24,904 nt of DNA from Acetofilamentum sp. (lineage in GTDB: Bacteria; Bacteroidota; Bacteroidia; Bacteroidales; DTU049), in assembly GCA_020720525.1 (NCBI GenBank), contig DYON01000008.1, forward strand, positions 1-24,904, in the 5' to 3' direction. Under the pieces are notes generated by a model that was given only the letters and a program-made list of their open reading frames with translations, searched no databases and was not told the DNA's origin. The position numbers and the translations under genes were made by a program. Numbering within the stretch: position 1 is the first letter of the stretch; every line of letters begins with the position of its first letter. Of this stretch, positions 1 to 7,384 are shown one piece after another.

Positions 1-441
1 AAGCCCTGCACCGCTATAATCGGTTACCGGTACTCCATTCGTTATGGCATCGATAATTCCGTCAATTCGAGCCTTCATTTTATCGAGTTGGGTTTTGAGT
101 TCGTCCGCTTTAACAATGCCTCCGAGACTATTACCGGAAAGCTCTATCACGTCGCTCATCAATCGTATTTTAGCCACTTCGCTGGTTGCGGTTACAAAGG
201 CACTGGTTTTGCGACCATCGATTATCCCAACTAACACGTACGTCCCAATTTTCGGGTATATCAAAATACCTTTTTCTGCTGAGTCAATGACAGAACGCAA
301 GCGCACATCGAATAAATCGGCCGTGCCTTCGACACTTACATCGCAGGTCATTTTGACTTCGTCTATGGCTTTCACTTTTGCCACAAACGTCTGCACTGTT
401 CCCCCATGGGTTAATCGTTGTAATGCTTCTTTTGGTGTCAT
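1..441 (-). CDS. Baseplate spike/gpV-like protein (Mu gp45 position), partial
   Basis: The gene starts with ATG at 441 and is still open at base 1, so its C-terminus lies outside the window; about 147 residues are visible. The N-terminus (MTPKEALQRL) is followed by a beta-rich OB-fold-like stretch with a KIGTYVLVGIIDG segment near residue 70. Late residues (about 115-135) look like a short coiled coil before a glycine-rich end. This pattern and the position just after the gpD/gp44-like hub gene match the gpV/gp45 spike family, which forms the membrane-piercing tip of contractile tails. Its ATG overlaps the TGA of the upstream hub gene (ATGA), so the two are probably translationally coupled. 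The family call is inferred from gene order and fold-like pattern, not from a strong motif. Confidence 0.7.
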   Translation of the reverse strand, partial: MTPKEALQRLTHGGTVQTFVAKVKAIDEVKMTCDVSVEGTADLFDVRLRSVIDSAEKGILIYPKIGTYVLVGIIDGRKTSAFVTATSEVAKIRLMSDVIELSGNSLGGIVKADELKTQLDKMKARIDGIIDAITNGVPVTDYSGAGL

Positions 442-1382
442 ACGTTTCTTGCTCCGAGTTTAATAGTTTGCTGATATCCACTTGTGCCGAACTGATACTT
501 TACCGAATCAATCCAATAGCTACCCTCTTTTTCACCATCTTCGGTCTGTTTGATGATGACAATATCTCCGTGCTTTACAAAAGGCTCTCCGAATGCCGTT
601 ATGCTGCCTCGCCATCCGTCGTAACGTAATCGGTTGATTTCTCGTTCTGCTGCTTTTTGCAGTTCCGATTGTGATAGATTGTAAAAGTTGAGTGTTCGAC
701 TTTCGCCATCGGCATCGCCCAATTCGACTTCGGTTTTAGTTCCGTTGCTGTTGTTGCTGATGGCCTTTACTTTTATTTTAACTTGGTCTTTTCGTTTAAA
801 CACTAGATCGTCGGACGAAATGTTTTTGAATTTACCGTCAATGTTAAAACGGTGTTTAATGGCCGATTCGGGGTCGTATTGCAAGCCTACAACCAAGGTC
901 TTGTTTCTCATAAAAGAAAACAGTCCAAAATCGCTTTTAATGGTTTCTAAGTACTTGGCCATCGAAATGTGGTCGATATGGTAAGCCCCGATTTCTGCAT
1001 CGATTGCTTTGATGTCGATACCGACAATGTGTTTTTGAAGCAAAGGCAATAGCTTGGTTTTGCGACCCGAATCGACGATGTCGGATTGTTTCAACTTCCA
1101 CATTTCGTCTTCGCACATGACCTCAATCGGTACGCTCGGTTTTACGTCCGACACATAGCCTGTAAAAATCGTTTCTAAAACACTGCCGTATCCCAATTGA
1201 ATCAGAACCGGAAGCCCGACACTTAACTGTTCGCTCAGCTTGTTTTTATCCACTTTGATATTGGCAGGCAATACAATCTTGGCCGTGTCGGTGAGCATAT
1301 CCCACGAGCTGTCTACTTCGACCGATTTTACAAAGTCGAATGTCAGTTTACCAATTTCGATATGACACCTGGTCAAATACAT
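438..1382 (-). CDS. Baseplate hub, late control D / Mu gp44-like
   Basis: A 314-residue protein. The first ~100 residues form a beta-rich module (EIGKLTFDFVKSVEVDSSWD, then a GYGSVLETIFTGYVSDVKPS segment). This is the usual opening of gpD/gp27-type hub proteins, which make the trimeric ring that joins the tail tube to the spike. The C-terminal part carries a GDIVIIKQTEDGEKEGSYWI stretch typical of the second barrel of the family. It follows a DUF6046-like gene (its ATG abuts that stop) and overlaps the downstream spike gene. The order tape measure, adaptor, hub, spike is the Mu tail order, which supports the call. It is a late structural protein. Confidence 0.8.
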   Translation of the reverse strand: MYLTRCHIEIGKLTFDFVKSVEVDSSWDMLTDTAKIVLPANIKVDKNKLSEQLSVGLPVLIQLGYGSVLETIFTGYVSDVKPSVPIEVMCEDEMWKLKQSDIVDSGRKTKLLPLLQKHIVGIDIKAIDAEIGAYHIDHISMAKYLETIKSDFGLFSFMRNKTLVVGLQYDPESAIKHRFNIDGKFKNISSDDLVFKRKDQVKIKVKAISNNSNGTKTEVELGDADGESRTLNFYNLSQSELQKAAEREINRLRYDGWRGSITAFGEPFVKHGDIVIIKQTEDGEKEGSYWIDSVKYQFGTSGYQQTIKLGARNV

Positions 1383-2014
1383 TATTCGTTTATTTTGAGC
1401 TCTACCGGACTATCCGATACAGCGTTAAATTTGTATTCCTGTATGTTCAAATAAGGGCTGTTTGGTAAGGCATAGTCTGTTATGACCACTTCGTATATAC
1501 CGAGTGCATTGAGTAGTTCGTGTACAATCGGCAAGGCTTGTTTGGCTTTCATAAACTTTTCGAACTCCACAACAGCAGACTTAGGATAACTTGCCCCATT
1601 TGATGCAATAATTCCACTGAAGCTGACCGAGTAGTCGCCATTGTTTATAAACTCTTTTACAGACTCGTCTCTGCCTTGCACGTCGGTAATAACAATATTC
1701 TTTGTTCTCGATATTTCCAAAACAGCCGACTCCAATAGCAAATCGCCGTTCGTTCCGTCTATTTTTTCGAGGAGCACAGGCATGTAAATAGGCAATCCGA
1801 AATGACCCGATTTGGCATAAGCCTGCACCTCTTCGGAATCTTCTATACTGACCGAATATCCGTTGATCTCGTTACTCGCTTGTTTGAGTGCATCCGTATA
1901 TTCGATGTCGTTTTTGGCATTGAGCAGTGTATTGACTGCAGAGGCCAAAGTAGGGGTGTAGCCTCGCAAACCTGCAAGCCTCATTAATTCGGGTATGGAA
2001 TACGTTATGTTCAT
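1382..2014 (-). CDS. DUF6046-like tail protein (gpN/gp43 position)
   Basis: A 210-residue protein between the tape measure and the hub. In Mu this slot holds gp43 (gpN), a baseplate/tail protein. The N-terminus is helical (SIPELMRLAGLRGYTP). The middle contains a GLPIYMPVLLEKIDG segment and an EISRTKNIVITDVQGRDESV stretch, followed by FINNGDYSVSFSGIIASNG. I associate this pattern with DUF6046 of Bacteroidota contractile-tail phages, but that assignment is from memory. Start ATG at 2014 overlaps the tape-measure stop by 4 nt. A role as a tail/baseplate adaptor is inferred from position. Confidence 0.6.
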   Translation of the reverse strand: MNITYSIPELMRLAGLRGYTPTLASAVNTLLNAKNDIEYTDALKQASNEINGYSVSIEDSEEVQAYAKSGHFGLPIYMPVLLEKIDGTNGDLLLESAVLEISRTKNIVITDVQGRDESVKEFINNGDYSVSFSGIIASNGASYPKSAVVEFEKFMKAKQALPIVHELLNALGIYEVVITDYALPNSPYLNIQEYKFNAVSDSPVELKINE

Positions 2015-3951
2015 GATACGGCTACTTCAAAATCACGTACGGCAGCCACCAGGGCCTCGTTAACCATTTCTCGTATTTTCGCTGTGCTTTCTGCAATGTG
2101 CTGCGAGTTGATATTCAAATTGCCGACTAAGTTTTGAATGTTGACTTTAATCTCTTTTTTATCGCTACCTGCACTCTTTGTGGTTTCTGTTGTCGATTTG
2201 GTCGGTTTTGTTTTGGTGTCGCCCAACACATTGCTGTTGTACTTACTTTCGACCTTGTCGTCGGGTTTCGCACTGCCGATCGATTGCGTTTCTTCGGTCT
2301 CGACTTTATGCGTTACTGTGGCATCGACTTCCTTTTTATCGTCGCCGAAACCGAGAGCCTCCGCCATCCAGTCCCAAGCTGCAATAATCGGCTCAATAAA
2401 GTTCTTATAAATCCAATTGAAAATGTCGGTAAAGAAGTCCATTATCGCCTGCTTTGTGCCGGGGAAAATATAGTCGACCAAATCCAATAACCATTTGAAC
2501 GGATTCAAGTCCCACCAAATCGAAATCAGGCTCATAAACCAGTCGGTCAATGTACCCCACATATCGGTGAAAAACGATGAGAACCCACCCAAGTCGCCTA
2601 CCAATAATGCAATAATACCTATTAAAGCAGCAATGGCTACAACTGTAATCCCGATGGGGTTCATGCTCAAGGCAATATCCCACAGCCACTGAGCCGCCGT
2701 AACAATACCTATCCATGTGGCTTGTGCTCCTTTAAGTGCCAAGTCTTTTATAGCTAAAGCTTGCTCTTTAATTGACAACATGATGGATGCTCTTTTTGCG
2801 GCATTGAGTGATTGTATGACCCCAATAACAGGTTGTAATCCCATTAATGCCATTCCAATATCAGCGAGACCTCCGACATACTGGCTCATGTTCCCGAAGG
2901 TGTCTGATGCCCAAAATTTAATATCGGCAAAAAAGCTTTTCATCCCTTCGCCTGCCTGTTCAACTGCAGGTAAATTGGCTAGGTTCAAATCGATACTTCC
3001 GAGGCCATCGACAAATCCTGCACCTGCATCTTCTCCAGCACCTCTAAATATATCGGCCAATACGAGCTGACGTGCTTGCGTATCGGCAGATTTCATGGCT
3101 TTAGATATTGCTTGCGCAGCCTCGAACGATGTTTTGCCAGCTAAGTCTGATGCTTTCAATCCTATGCCTGCCAAAGCGTCAACTTGTGCCTGTCCCATTT
3201 CTCGCAATGCCCTGTCAGCCTCAGCAATGGCGTCGAGAGCTTTGTCGGAATAGATCCCCTTTTCGGCAGCTTGTGCCATAAATGCCATAGCTTGCGATGC
3301 GTCGAGACCTGCCGATTTCGCAGCAGGACCATACTCTTTGAGTTGGTCAAGCATGTCGGCGTTTAGATTAGCACCTCGCTTATATCCCTCTTCGATCAGC
3401 TTTAGGTTATCTTCGAACGAGCCCCCGATTTGGTCGGTCATGGCATTGGCCGCACGGGCAATGGAGTCGGCATCTTCGCCATACACCTCGGCCAAACGGT
3501 ATGTTTTTTGTGTTACCGAATCCAGTTCGTCGCCTGTCAATTGTGTGAACCGCTGAATGTTGTTTTGCAGATTGAGCACCTCGCCACTGAACGCCAATGA
3601 CTCTTTTATTTTCGATGCAATTTCAAACGCTTGGTTCATGCCAACAGCAATCGACGTCCAATTTTGAGCGTGCGATTTTGGAGGTAAGTCCTGTAGCCCT
3701 TTTAATCGTCGAGCGGTTTCCTCAATCAGTCCGTTATACTTTCGTATATGGTCGGTACGCATACTCGAATTTCGAGCCTGTTCGTATCGTGCCAAACGGT
3801 CTTTTAACGAATCGATAGAATGTCCTACTTGATTAAATCCGTTTTTCTGAGCATTCAAAGAGGTTTTCATGCCCGATAAAGAATCCTTAATATTCTTTAT
3901 CGGTGCAGTAACCCTATCGGTCAGCTCGAACAACCATTTTACTCCAGACAT
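2011..3951 (-). CDS. Tail tape measure protein
   Basis: A 646-residue protein, the longest in the tail module. Residues ~1-100 are charged and helical. Residues ~130-330 resemble the TP901-type tape-measure core, with many Ala/Gly helices and the phrase KTSFEAAQAISKAMKSADTQ. Hydrophobic segments follow (MGLQPVIGVIQSL near 370 and GITVVAIAALIGIIALLVGD near 435), then Trp-rich amphipathic helices and a Thr/Lys-rich linker. Tape measures set tail length and usually carry such membrane-active segments for genome delivery. Position downstream of the tail-chaperone frames is diagnostic. It starts with ATG at 3951, 180 nt after the chaperone extension; that gap carries a small gene on the other strand. 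Confidence 0.9.
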   Translation of the reverse strand: MSGVKWLFELTDRVTAPIKNIKDSLSGMKTSLNAQKNGFNQVGHSIDSLKDRLARYEQARNSSMRTDHIRKYNGLIEETARRLKGLQDLPPKSHAQNWTSIAVGMNQAFEIASKIKESLAFSGEVLNLQNNIQRFTQLTGDELDSVTQKTYRLAEVYGEDADSIARAANAMTDQIGGSFEDNLKLIEEGYKRGANLNADMLDQLKEYGPAAKSAGLDASQAMAFMAQAAEKGIYSDKALDAIAEADRALREMGQAQVDALAGIGLKASDLAGKTSFEAAQAISKAMKSADTQARQLVLADIFRGAGEDAGAGFVDGLGSIDLNLANLPAVEQAGEGMKSFFADIKFWASDTFGNMSQYVGGLADIGMALMGLQPVIGVIQSLNAAKRASIMLSIKEQALAIKDLALKGAQATWIGIVTAAQWLWDIALSMNPIGITVVAIAALIGIIALLVGDLGGFSSFFTDMWGTLTDWFMSLISIWWDLNPFKWLLDLVDYIFPGTKQAIMDFFTDIFNWIYKNFIEPIIAAWDWMAEALGFGDDKKEVDATVTHKVETEETQSIGSAKPDDKVESKYNSNVLGDTKTKPTKSTTETTKSAGSDKKEIKVNIQNLVGNLNINSQHIAESTAKIREMVNEALVAAVRDFEVAVS

Positions 3952-3974
3952 ATATCTTTTTTAAAAACAATTCG

Positions 3975-3982
3975 TATATTTG
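3975..3982 (+). promoter_or_regulatory. Possible -7 promoter box for the 54-aa + strand ORF
   Basis: The octamer TATATTTG matches the Bacteroidota -7 consensus TAnnTTTG exactly. It lies 4 nt upstream of the ATG at 3987, so a transcript would be nearly leaderless. No clear TTTG -33 box is found 19-21 nt upstream, so the promoter call is tentative. Confidence 0.35.
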
Positions 3983-3986
3983 TTTT

Positions 3987-4151
3987 ATGAAATATTTAAT
4001 AACCATATTTTCCATTACTCTGTTTGTAAGTTGGATTACCGATTTTAATCACGGTTTCCTAATCCCTCTTCTTTTTGCTTTGGCAATTGTTGTGGTATGG
4101 AAAGTATCTTCATTTTTATTTCGTTCGTTTTCTAAGTCCCCTTTTTTGTAA
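3987..4151 (+). CDS. Small two-helix membrane protein on the opposite strand (moron candidate)
   Basis: A 54-residue reading frame on the + strand inside the leftward tail operon. It starts MKYLITIFSITLFVSW, has a short polar turn (ITDFNHG), then a second hydrophobic stretch (FLIPLLFALAIVVVW) and a basic, Ser/Phe-rich tail. Two transmembrane helices are predicted by eye. It fills the only sizeable gap in the tail operon, and only its last 20 nt overlap the chaperone extension on the other strand. A separate promoter-like box precedes it. Short, independently transcribed, inserted genes in phage structural operons are often lysogenic conversion or exclusion genes ('morons'), but no function can be assigned. 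It could also be a chance open frame, although the hydrophobic pattern argues against that. Confidence 0.5.
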   Translation: MKYLITIFSITLFVSWITDFNHGFLIPLLFALAIVVVWKVSSFLFRSFSKSPFL

Positions 4152-4356
4152 AGGCTTCTATCAGAACTTTACCAACAGCCCTGTACATTAAATCCATCTG
4201 ATTTTCTTGCAACCATAAGGCCTCTTGTGCCAATTCGGCAAACTGTTTGTCCGACAATTTGTATGGGTCGATATGAAAGTGAGACCGAATGAGTGCCGCC
4301 AATTTTCGCAAGGCATCAGCCCCAGACTCGGGGTCGATAAGTCCAGAGCTTAAATC
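4132..4356 (-). CDS. Tail assembly chaperone, frameshift extension (GT-like T domain)
   Basis: This open frame has no usable start codon near its beginning (the first ATG is late, at a QENQMDLMYR segment). It overlaps the end of the upstream chaperone gene in the -1 frame and encodes about 74 residues after the slip (DLSSGLIDPESGADAL onward), with a C-terminal FTKKGT. It can be expressed as a C-terminal extension by -1 frameshifting at the A AAA AAG heptamer at 4362-4356. That gives a protein of about 174 residues beginning at 4655. The arrangement is the same as lambda G/GT and many other tail chaperone pairs. The chaperone and its longer form load the tape measure before tube assembly, and the tape measure gene follows directly. 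Confidence 0.75.
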   Translation of the reverse strand, partial: DLSSGLIDPESGADALRKLAALIRSHFHIDPYKLSDKQFAELAQEALWLQENQMDLMYRAVGKVLIEAFTKKGT

Positions 4357-4362
4357 TTTTTT
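4318..4362 (-). promoter_or_regulatory. Programmed -1 ribosomal frameshift signal (tail chaperone)
   Basis: Reading the - strand, the heptamer A AAA AAG (4362-4356) sits in the correct phase of the chaperone gene. A 5-nt spacer (ATTTA) follows. Then a possible 10-bp stem: AGCTCTGGAC (4350-4341) pairs with GTCTGGGGCT (4327-4318), including three G-U pairs, around a 13-nt loop. The zero-frame stop TAA (4352-4350) lies 3 nt past the heptamer. Heptamer, spacer length and stem match the classical bacterial -1 frameshift layout. Confidence 0.75.
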
Positions 4363-4655
4363 ATTGTCGCGACTTTTCGCCTAAACAATTTTCCGAGTTG
4401 TTCAACCACCGCCAATTTAGCCTCGTCATCTTCGCTGATTCGTTCGTCGGCTTCGAGCACACAGTCGTTGAACATAATCATACCGCTTCGGATCGGGTCG
4501 GAATCGGCAAATTTTGCTGCTGCAGAAATCACCTTAAGGTCGGGCTTTTTAAAATAGCCCATGGCCTTTTCGTTTTCGTCGCCAACCAGCACCTCTATCT
4601 CGTAGATGTGCTTATGCTTGGCTTTCCAAATTTTTATTTGTGCATCTGTGGCCAT
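4350..4655 (-). CDS. Tail assembly chaperone (gpG-like, Mu gp41 position)
   Basis: A 101-residue protein starting MATDAQIKIW at 4655, one base after the tail-tube stop. An upstream in-frame TTG at 4670 is rejected because the ATG is better placed. Features include an N-terminal helix, a beta segment (YEIEVLVGDE), a KPDLKVISAAAKFADSDPIR helix and an acidic region. This resembles the small tail chaperones of Bacteroidota myophages (DUF6848-like, from memory). Such proteins bind the tape measure during tail assembly and are absent from the virion. It ends at a canonical -1 frameshift site that gives a longer form. Confidence 0.75.
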   Translation of the reverse strand: MATDAQIKIWKAKHKHIYEIEVLVGDENEKAMGYFKKPDLKVISAAAKFADSDPIRSGMIMFNDCVLEADERISEDDEAKLAVVEQLGKLFRRKVATIKKI

Positions 4656-4656
4656 T

Positions 4657-5081
4657 TTAGTTCCAATCAATGTGTGAGATAATGAGTTCTAATTCGACCT
4701 CGATTACGGTGTCGCCTTGCTTAATTTCACGCTTGTTGTTGGTGAACTCGCAGTTGCGAATCACGTCCGTAATCATGGCGTCATTATCGTCGAGATAGCT
4801 TACGGTAATATCAAACATGGGTACATCTTGTATGCGTTTGCCCTAGGCAGGGCTCTCTGAATGGCTCGCACTTCGTACTCGTGCAATGTGATTTTACTCG
4901 ATGCCTCGTATTTTCCGCCTCTCGAACGGTGAACGGGCATAAAGCCCTTCCCGTATGCGTTGGCTTTTTCTTGCTTGTCTTCGTAACTCACGGCAGTGAT
5001 GCCTGTTACGATTCTACCGAGTACCTGAACCTCTATCGAAGCCCAACTGTGGCGTACGCCGTTTACTAATGGTGTGTCCAT
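4657..5081 (-). pseudogene. Tail tube protein, interrupted by a 1-nt frameshift
   Basis: The first part (ATG at 5081, MDTPLVNGVRHSWASIEVQV) reads through a tube-like sequence to ALPR, then goes out of frame and would stop at 4800. In the -1 frame the same protein continues at once with KRIQDVPMFDITVSYLDDND and runs to EVELELIISHIDWN, stop at 4657. Joined, it is about 140 residues, the usual length for a contractile-tail tube subunit, and lies between sheath and chaperone as expected. The break is at about 4841-4850. Restoring one base in the G run there (CCTAGGGC on the - strand) would mend it. Programmed frameshifting is unlikely because the -1 frame has a TAG just before the junction. The cause is either a sequencing or assembly error or a real inactivating mutation. 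Confidence 0.8.
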
Positions 5082-5084
5082 GTC

Positions 5085-6266
5085 TTAAAATGGGTTACTG
5101 AAACCGATGGTTACTTTAATTTTCCGATTGGTACCGGTCGGGATTATTTCGAATTCGACCAATAATTCAGATGTCGACAAAATGTTTTGGTTCGGGTCGA
5201 CAAATATGTCGATGCCGCTTACCTCGGTGTTATTTAACATTTGTTCAAGTGCACGACGTCCGTCGTTTTCGTAGCTTTTTACAACCCCTGCATTGAGTTT
5301 TCCAGTTTCAGGGTCAACCAATACTGGCGAGTTCAATCGTGGCAATAAAGCAGCACGTATGGCACGCACAGCTTTGTCTATTGTACGGTTATTTTCGATG
5401 TACGCGAAGTCGTCTGTCAGTAAAGTACAGGTGTGCGAGTCGTTAAAATAGATTCCTGCTCGCCCAATGTGTGTTCGGAAAAATAGGGCCCCACTGTCGT
5501 TAATCGACTCTTTGACACCCTCGGTAATGTCGCTCAACTTTTTATTGTTGATACCTGGTACCGACAAACTGCCACCGTACATATTGAACTTTTCGACCCA
5601 CGCCACATTTTCGTTGACTGCGGCTTTCGAAACCGCACCAAGCAATGTTCCAACTGCGGCGTAGTGTTCCCACGCTGAATTTCGAGCAACGACTTCGAGC
5701 GATTGACCAACCATCACGCTGACGCTTTTGGCATTCAAGCCTCTTAGGTTAGTCAGAGCGTTATCGTCAAATCCACGACCTTCGATTAGAATATGAACCG
5801 GCCTGTGCTGTGTGTATTCCTCGTCGGCCAATACCTGTGCTTTTGCAATGGCAAGCAATGTTTCTGAAAATAGTACATTAGAACTTGTGGGGTTATAGGC
5901 CACGGCGAGCTGCTTAATTTCGCCTGCGGCTTCGACCAACAGTTTTTTGGCGTATGCCTGTGCTGGGTCGAGCATGGTGTCGAATCCGACTGATTGGTCA
6001 ACGAGCATAATATGCAAGTCGCCATTGGGGTTGATTCGGAAAAACTCGCTGATGTGCTCGTACACGAGAATAGTGTGTGCTGTGTCGTATGCTTCGGTAA
6101 TGCCGATGGCGAGGGCATCTTTTATGCCTTTGAGCCTGTAACCCTCGGCGAGTTGAACGCCTCCGACAATAGCAATTCCATTTGCAATCAAACCGCTGAC
6201 CATGTCTGCTGCAGGTTCTCGTCTGCCGAGACCTCCGTTCAGTTTGTTAATAATTACGTCGTTCAT
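5085..6266 (-). CDS. Contractile tail sheath protein (DUF2586-type)
   Basis: A 393-residue protein starting MNDVIINKLNGGLGRREPAA. It contains GLIANGIAIVGGVQLAEGY, AIGITEAYDT and a conserved C-terminal section with LLTDDFAYIENNRTIDKAVR and AIRAALLPRLNSPVLVDPET. The latter pattern (N-R-T-x-D-K-A and R-x-x-L-L-P) is typical of the polymerisation domain of sheath proteins. In Bacteroidota it belongs to the DUF2586 family. The tail tube gene follows directly. Its presence makes this a contractile-tailed (myovirus-type) phage. Its ATG shares a base with the stop of the upstream 131-residue gene, so the two are coupled. Confidence 0.85.
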   Translation of the reverse strand: MNDVIINKLNGGLGRREPAADMVSGLIANGIAIVGGVQLAEGYRLKGIKDALAIGITEAYDTAHTILVYEHISEFFRINPNGDLHIMLVDQSVGFDTMLDPAQAYAKKLLVEAAGEIKQLAVAYNPTSSNVLFSETLLAIAKAQVLADEEYTQHRPVHILIEGRGFDDNALTNLRGLNAKSVSVMVGQSLEVVARNSAWEHYAAVGTLLGAVSKAAVNENVAWVEKFNMYGGSLSVPGINNKKLSDITEGVKESINDSGALFFRTHIGRAGIYFNDSHTCTLLTDDFAYIENNRTIDKAVRAIRAALLPRLNSPVLVDPETGKLNAGVVKSYENDGRRALEQMLNNTEVSGIDIFVDPNQNILSTSELLVEFEIIPTGTNRKIKVTIGFSNPF

Positions 6267-6661
6267 TACGATTCTAATTTGGATTTATACTCAATTAATG
6301 CTGCCAAAATAGTTGCTGCTTTTTTGTTTTCGAGCACCAACTCAAGGTCTTCAGCTAATGCTTTCAGCACATTGTAGTCGACCGGTTGAGTCAAATCAAG
6401 GTTTTTTAGATTCAGCTCTGCAATACCTTTTTTATCGGCTTCGGGTCTTGGATTTTGTTCCCCCGTAGTCGAAAGCTCAACAAAAGCATCGCCTCTTGCT
6501 ATCTCGAATACTTGAACCCCATTTCGACGAGCATGGTCGTTTGCTAAGTTTAGGGCTTCAGGTAAAAAGAAATTTCCGTCGCCTGTTGCAATAACCTTTT
6601 TTGCATTTTTATGATATTCGAAAACCTCTTTAGATTTTGCGATAAGTTCTTGTTTTTCCAT
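6266..6661 (-). CDS. Uncharacterised phage protein upstream of the sheath
   Basis: A 131-residue acidic protein of unknown role. It begins MEKQELIAKSKEVFEYHKNA. Residues ~20-60 (KKVIATGDGNFFLPEALN and the following NDHARRNGVQVFEIARGD) look like a short motif often seen at the start of small proteins before phage sheath genes in this phylum. The last 60 residues are helical with Ala/Leu/Glu repeats. It lies between the lysis genes and the sheath gene and is stop-start coupled to the sheath, so a head-tail or tail-assembly role is possible. I do not recognise a named family with confidence. Confidence 0.65.
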   Translation of the reverse strand: MEKQELIAKSKEVFEYHKNAKKVIATGDGNFFLPEALNLANDHARRNGVQVFEIARGDAFVELSTTGEQNPRPEADKKGIAELNLKNLDLTQPVDYNVLKALAEDLELVLENKKAATILAALIEYKSKLES

Positions 6662-6668
6662 TTCCTAT

Positions 6669-7100
6669 TTAAAATTTGTTTAATAACCATTTAATTATAA
6701 AATAAAGAGCTACAGTTATAGCAGCTCCAACAGCGAGCCACCACGCAAATGATTTGTCGGGAGGTTTTTCGGTTCGAGTTTCTTTATTGGTTTTCAGCCA
6801 TGTTTTTTGATAGCTTAACACCAAACGTTCGAGGCTGTCGCATGTGCTCAGTACAGATAGATTTCCGTTGGTATACACCAGTTTGGTTTCGATACGTCCT
6901 TTTCGTTGAGTGTACATCGTATCGCGAACCAATTGATAAAATGGCACTCTAAATTGCAAGGTCTCTGCCGGCATTCGGAGTGTATCGATTTTGACCGTTT
7001 CGATGTAAACTAAGCTATCTGAACGATATTGTGTTACATGCGGTTTCGTGGCACAAGACCACATCAGAATCGAAATAAGTATGATAATTAGTGTTTTCAT
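6669..7100 (-). CDS. Lipoprotein with C-terminal membrane helix, candidate unimolecular spanin
   Basis: A 143-residue protein. The N-terminus (MKTLIIILISILMWSC) is a lipoprotein signal peptide with the lipidated Cys at residue 16. The middle, about 100 residues, is polar and beta/helix mixed. The C-terminus has a clear membrane helix (WWLAVGAAITVALYFIIKWL, residues ~120-140). A lipid anchor at one end and an inner-membrane helix at the other is the architecture of u-spanins such as T1 gp11, which fuse the inner and outer membranes in the last step of lysis. It follows the holin-like and amidase genes with 4-nt overlaps. The function is inferred from topology and neighbours. Confidence 0.7.
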   Translation of the reverse strand: MKTLIIILISILMWSCATKPHVTQYRSDSLVYIETVKIDTLRMPAETLQFRVPFYQLVRDTMYTQRKGRIETKLVYTNGNLSVLSTCDSLERLVLSYQKTWLKTNKETRTEKPPDKSFAWWLAVGAAITVALYFIIKWLLNKF

Positions 7101-7384
7101 CTTTGCTGTTCGATGGCTTGTCGTAGTTTTTTATTTTCACCGGTTAACTGAATCATGCGGTTTTCGAGCTTTTTCATCTCCTCTCGCAATAAACTATTCT
7201 CAGTTCTAATTTGCTCTAACTCCTTTTTCAGGTACTCAGCACTCTCTCTCCAAATCGCTGCAGCCTTTTCCACGTTGTCAACCTCTGTGGCACTGACCTC
7301 CGCTTTTTGTTTCCGACGGGTAAAAAACCACGTAATCAGAGAACTGAAAACTGAGCCTACGGCAACTAATAATAATTCGTTCAT
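7097..7384 (-). CDS. Small membrane protein with coiled coil, holin-like or Rz-like
   Basis: A 95-residue protein: one N-terminal membrane helix (ELLLVAVGSVFSSLITWFF, residues ~3-21), a basic stop-transfer patch (TRRKQK), then a long heptad-rich coiled coil to the C-terminus. It overlaps both the amidase gene before it and the lipoprotein gene after it by 4 nt, so the three form a lysis cassette. It could be the holin (single-helix pinholin type), an inner-membrane spanin partner, or a DUF2730-like Mu protein; the sequence does not decide. Confidence 0.6.
   Translation of the reverse strand: MNELLLVAVGSVFSSLITWFFTRRKQKAEVSATEVDNVEKAAAIWRESAEYLKKELEQIRTENSLLREEMKKLENRMIQLTGENKKLRQAIEQQR

Noticed and set aside
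4138..4147. Second A AAA AAG near the end of the chaperone extension
   Set aside because: A slip would add only ~30 low-quality residues running antisense to the small + strand gene, and I found no stem in the right place.
4800..4860. Tail tube break as a programmed frameshift
   Set aside because: The -1 frame has TAG directly before the join and no slippery heptamer, so a deletion or sequencing error is better.
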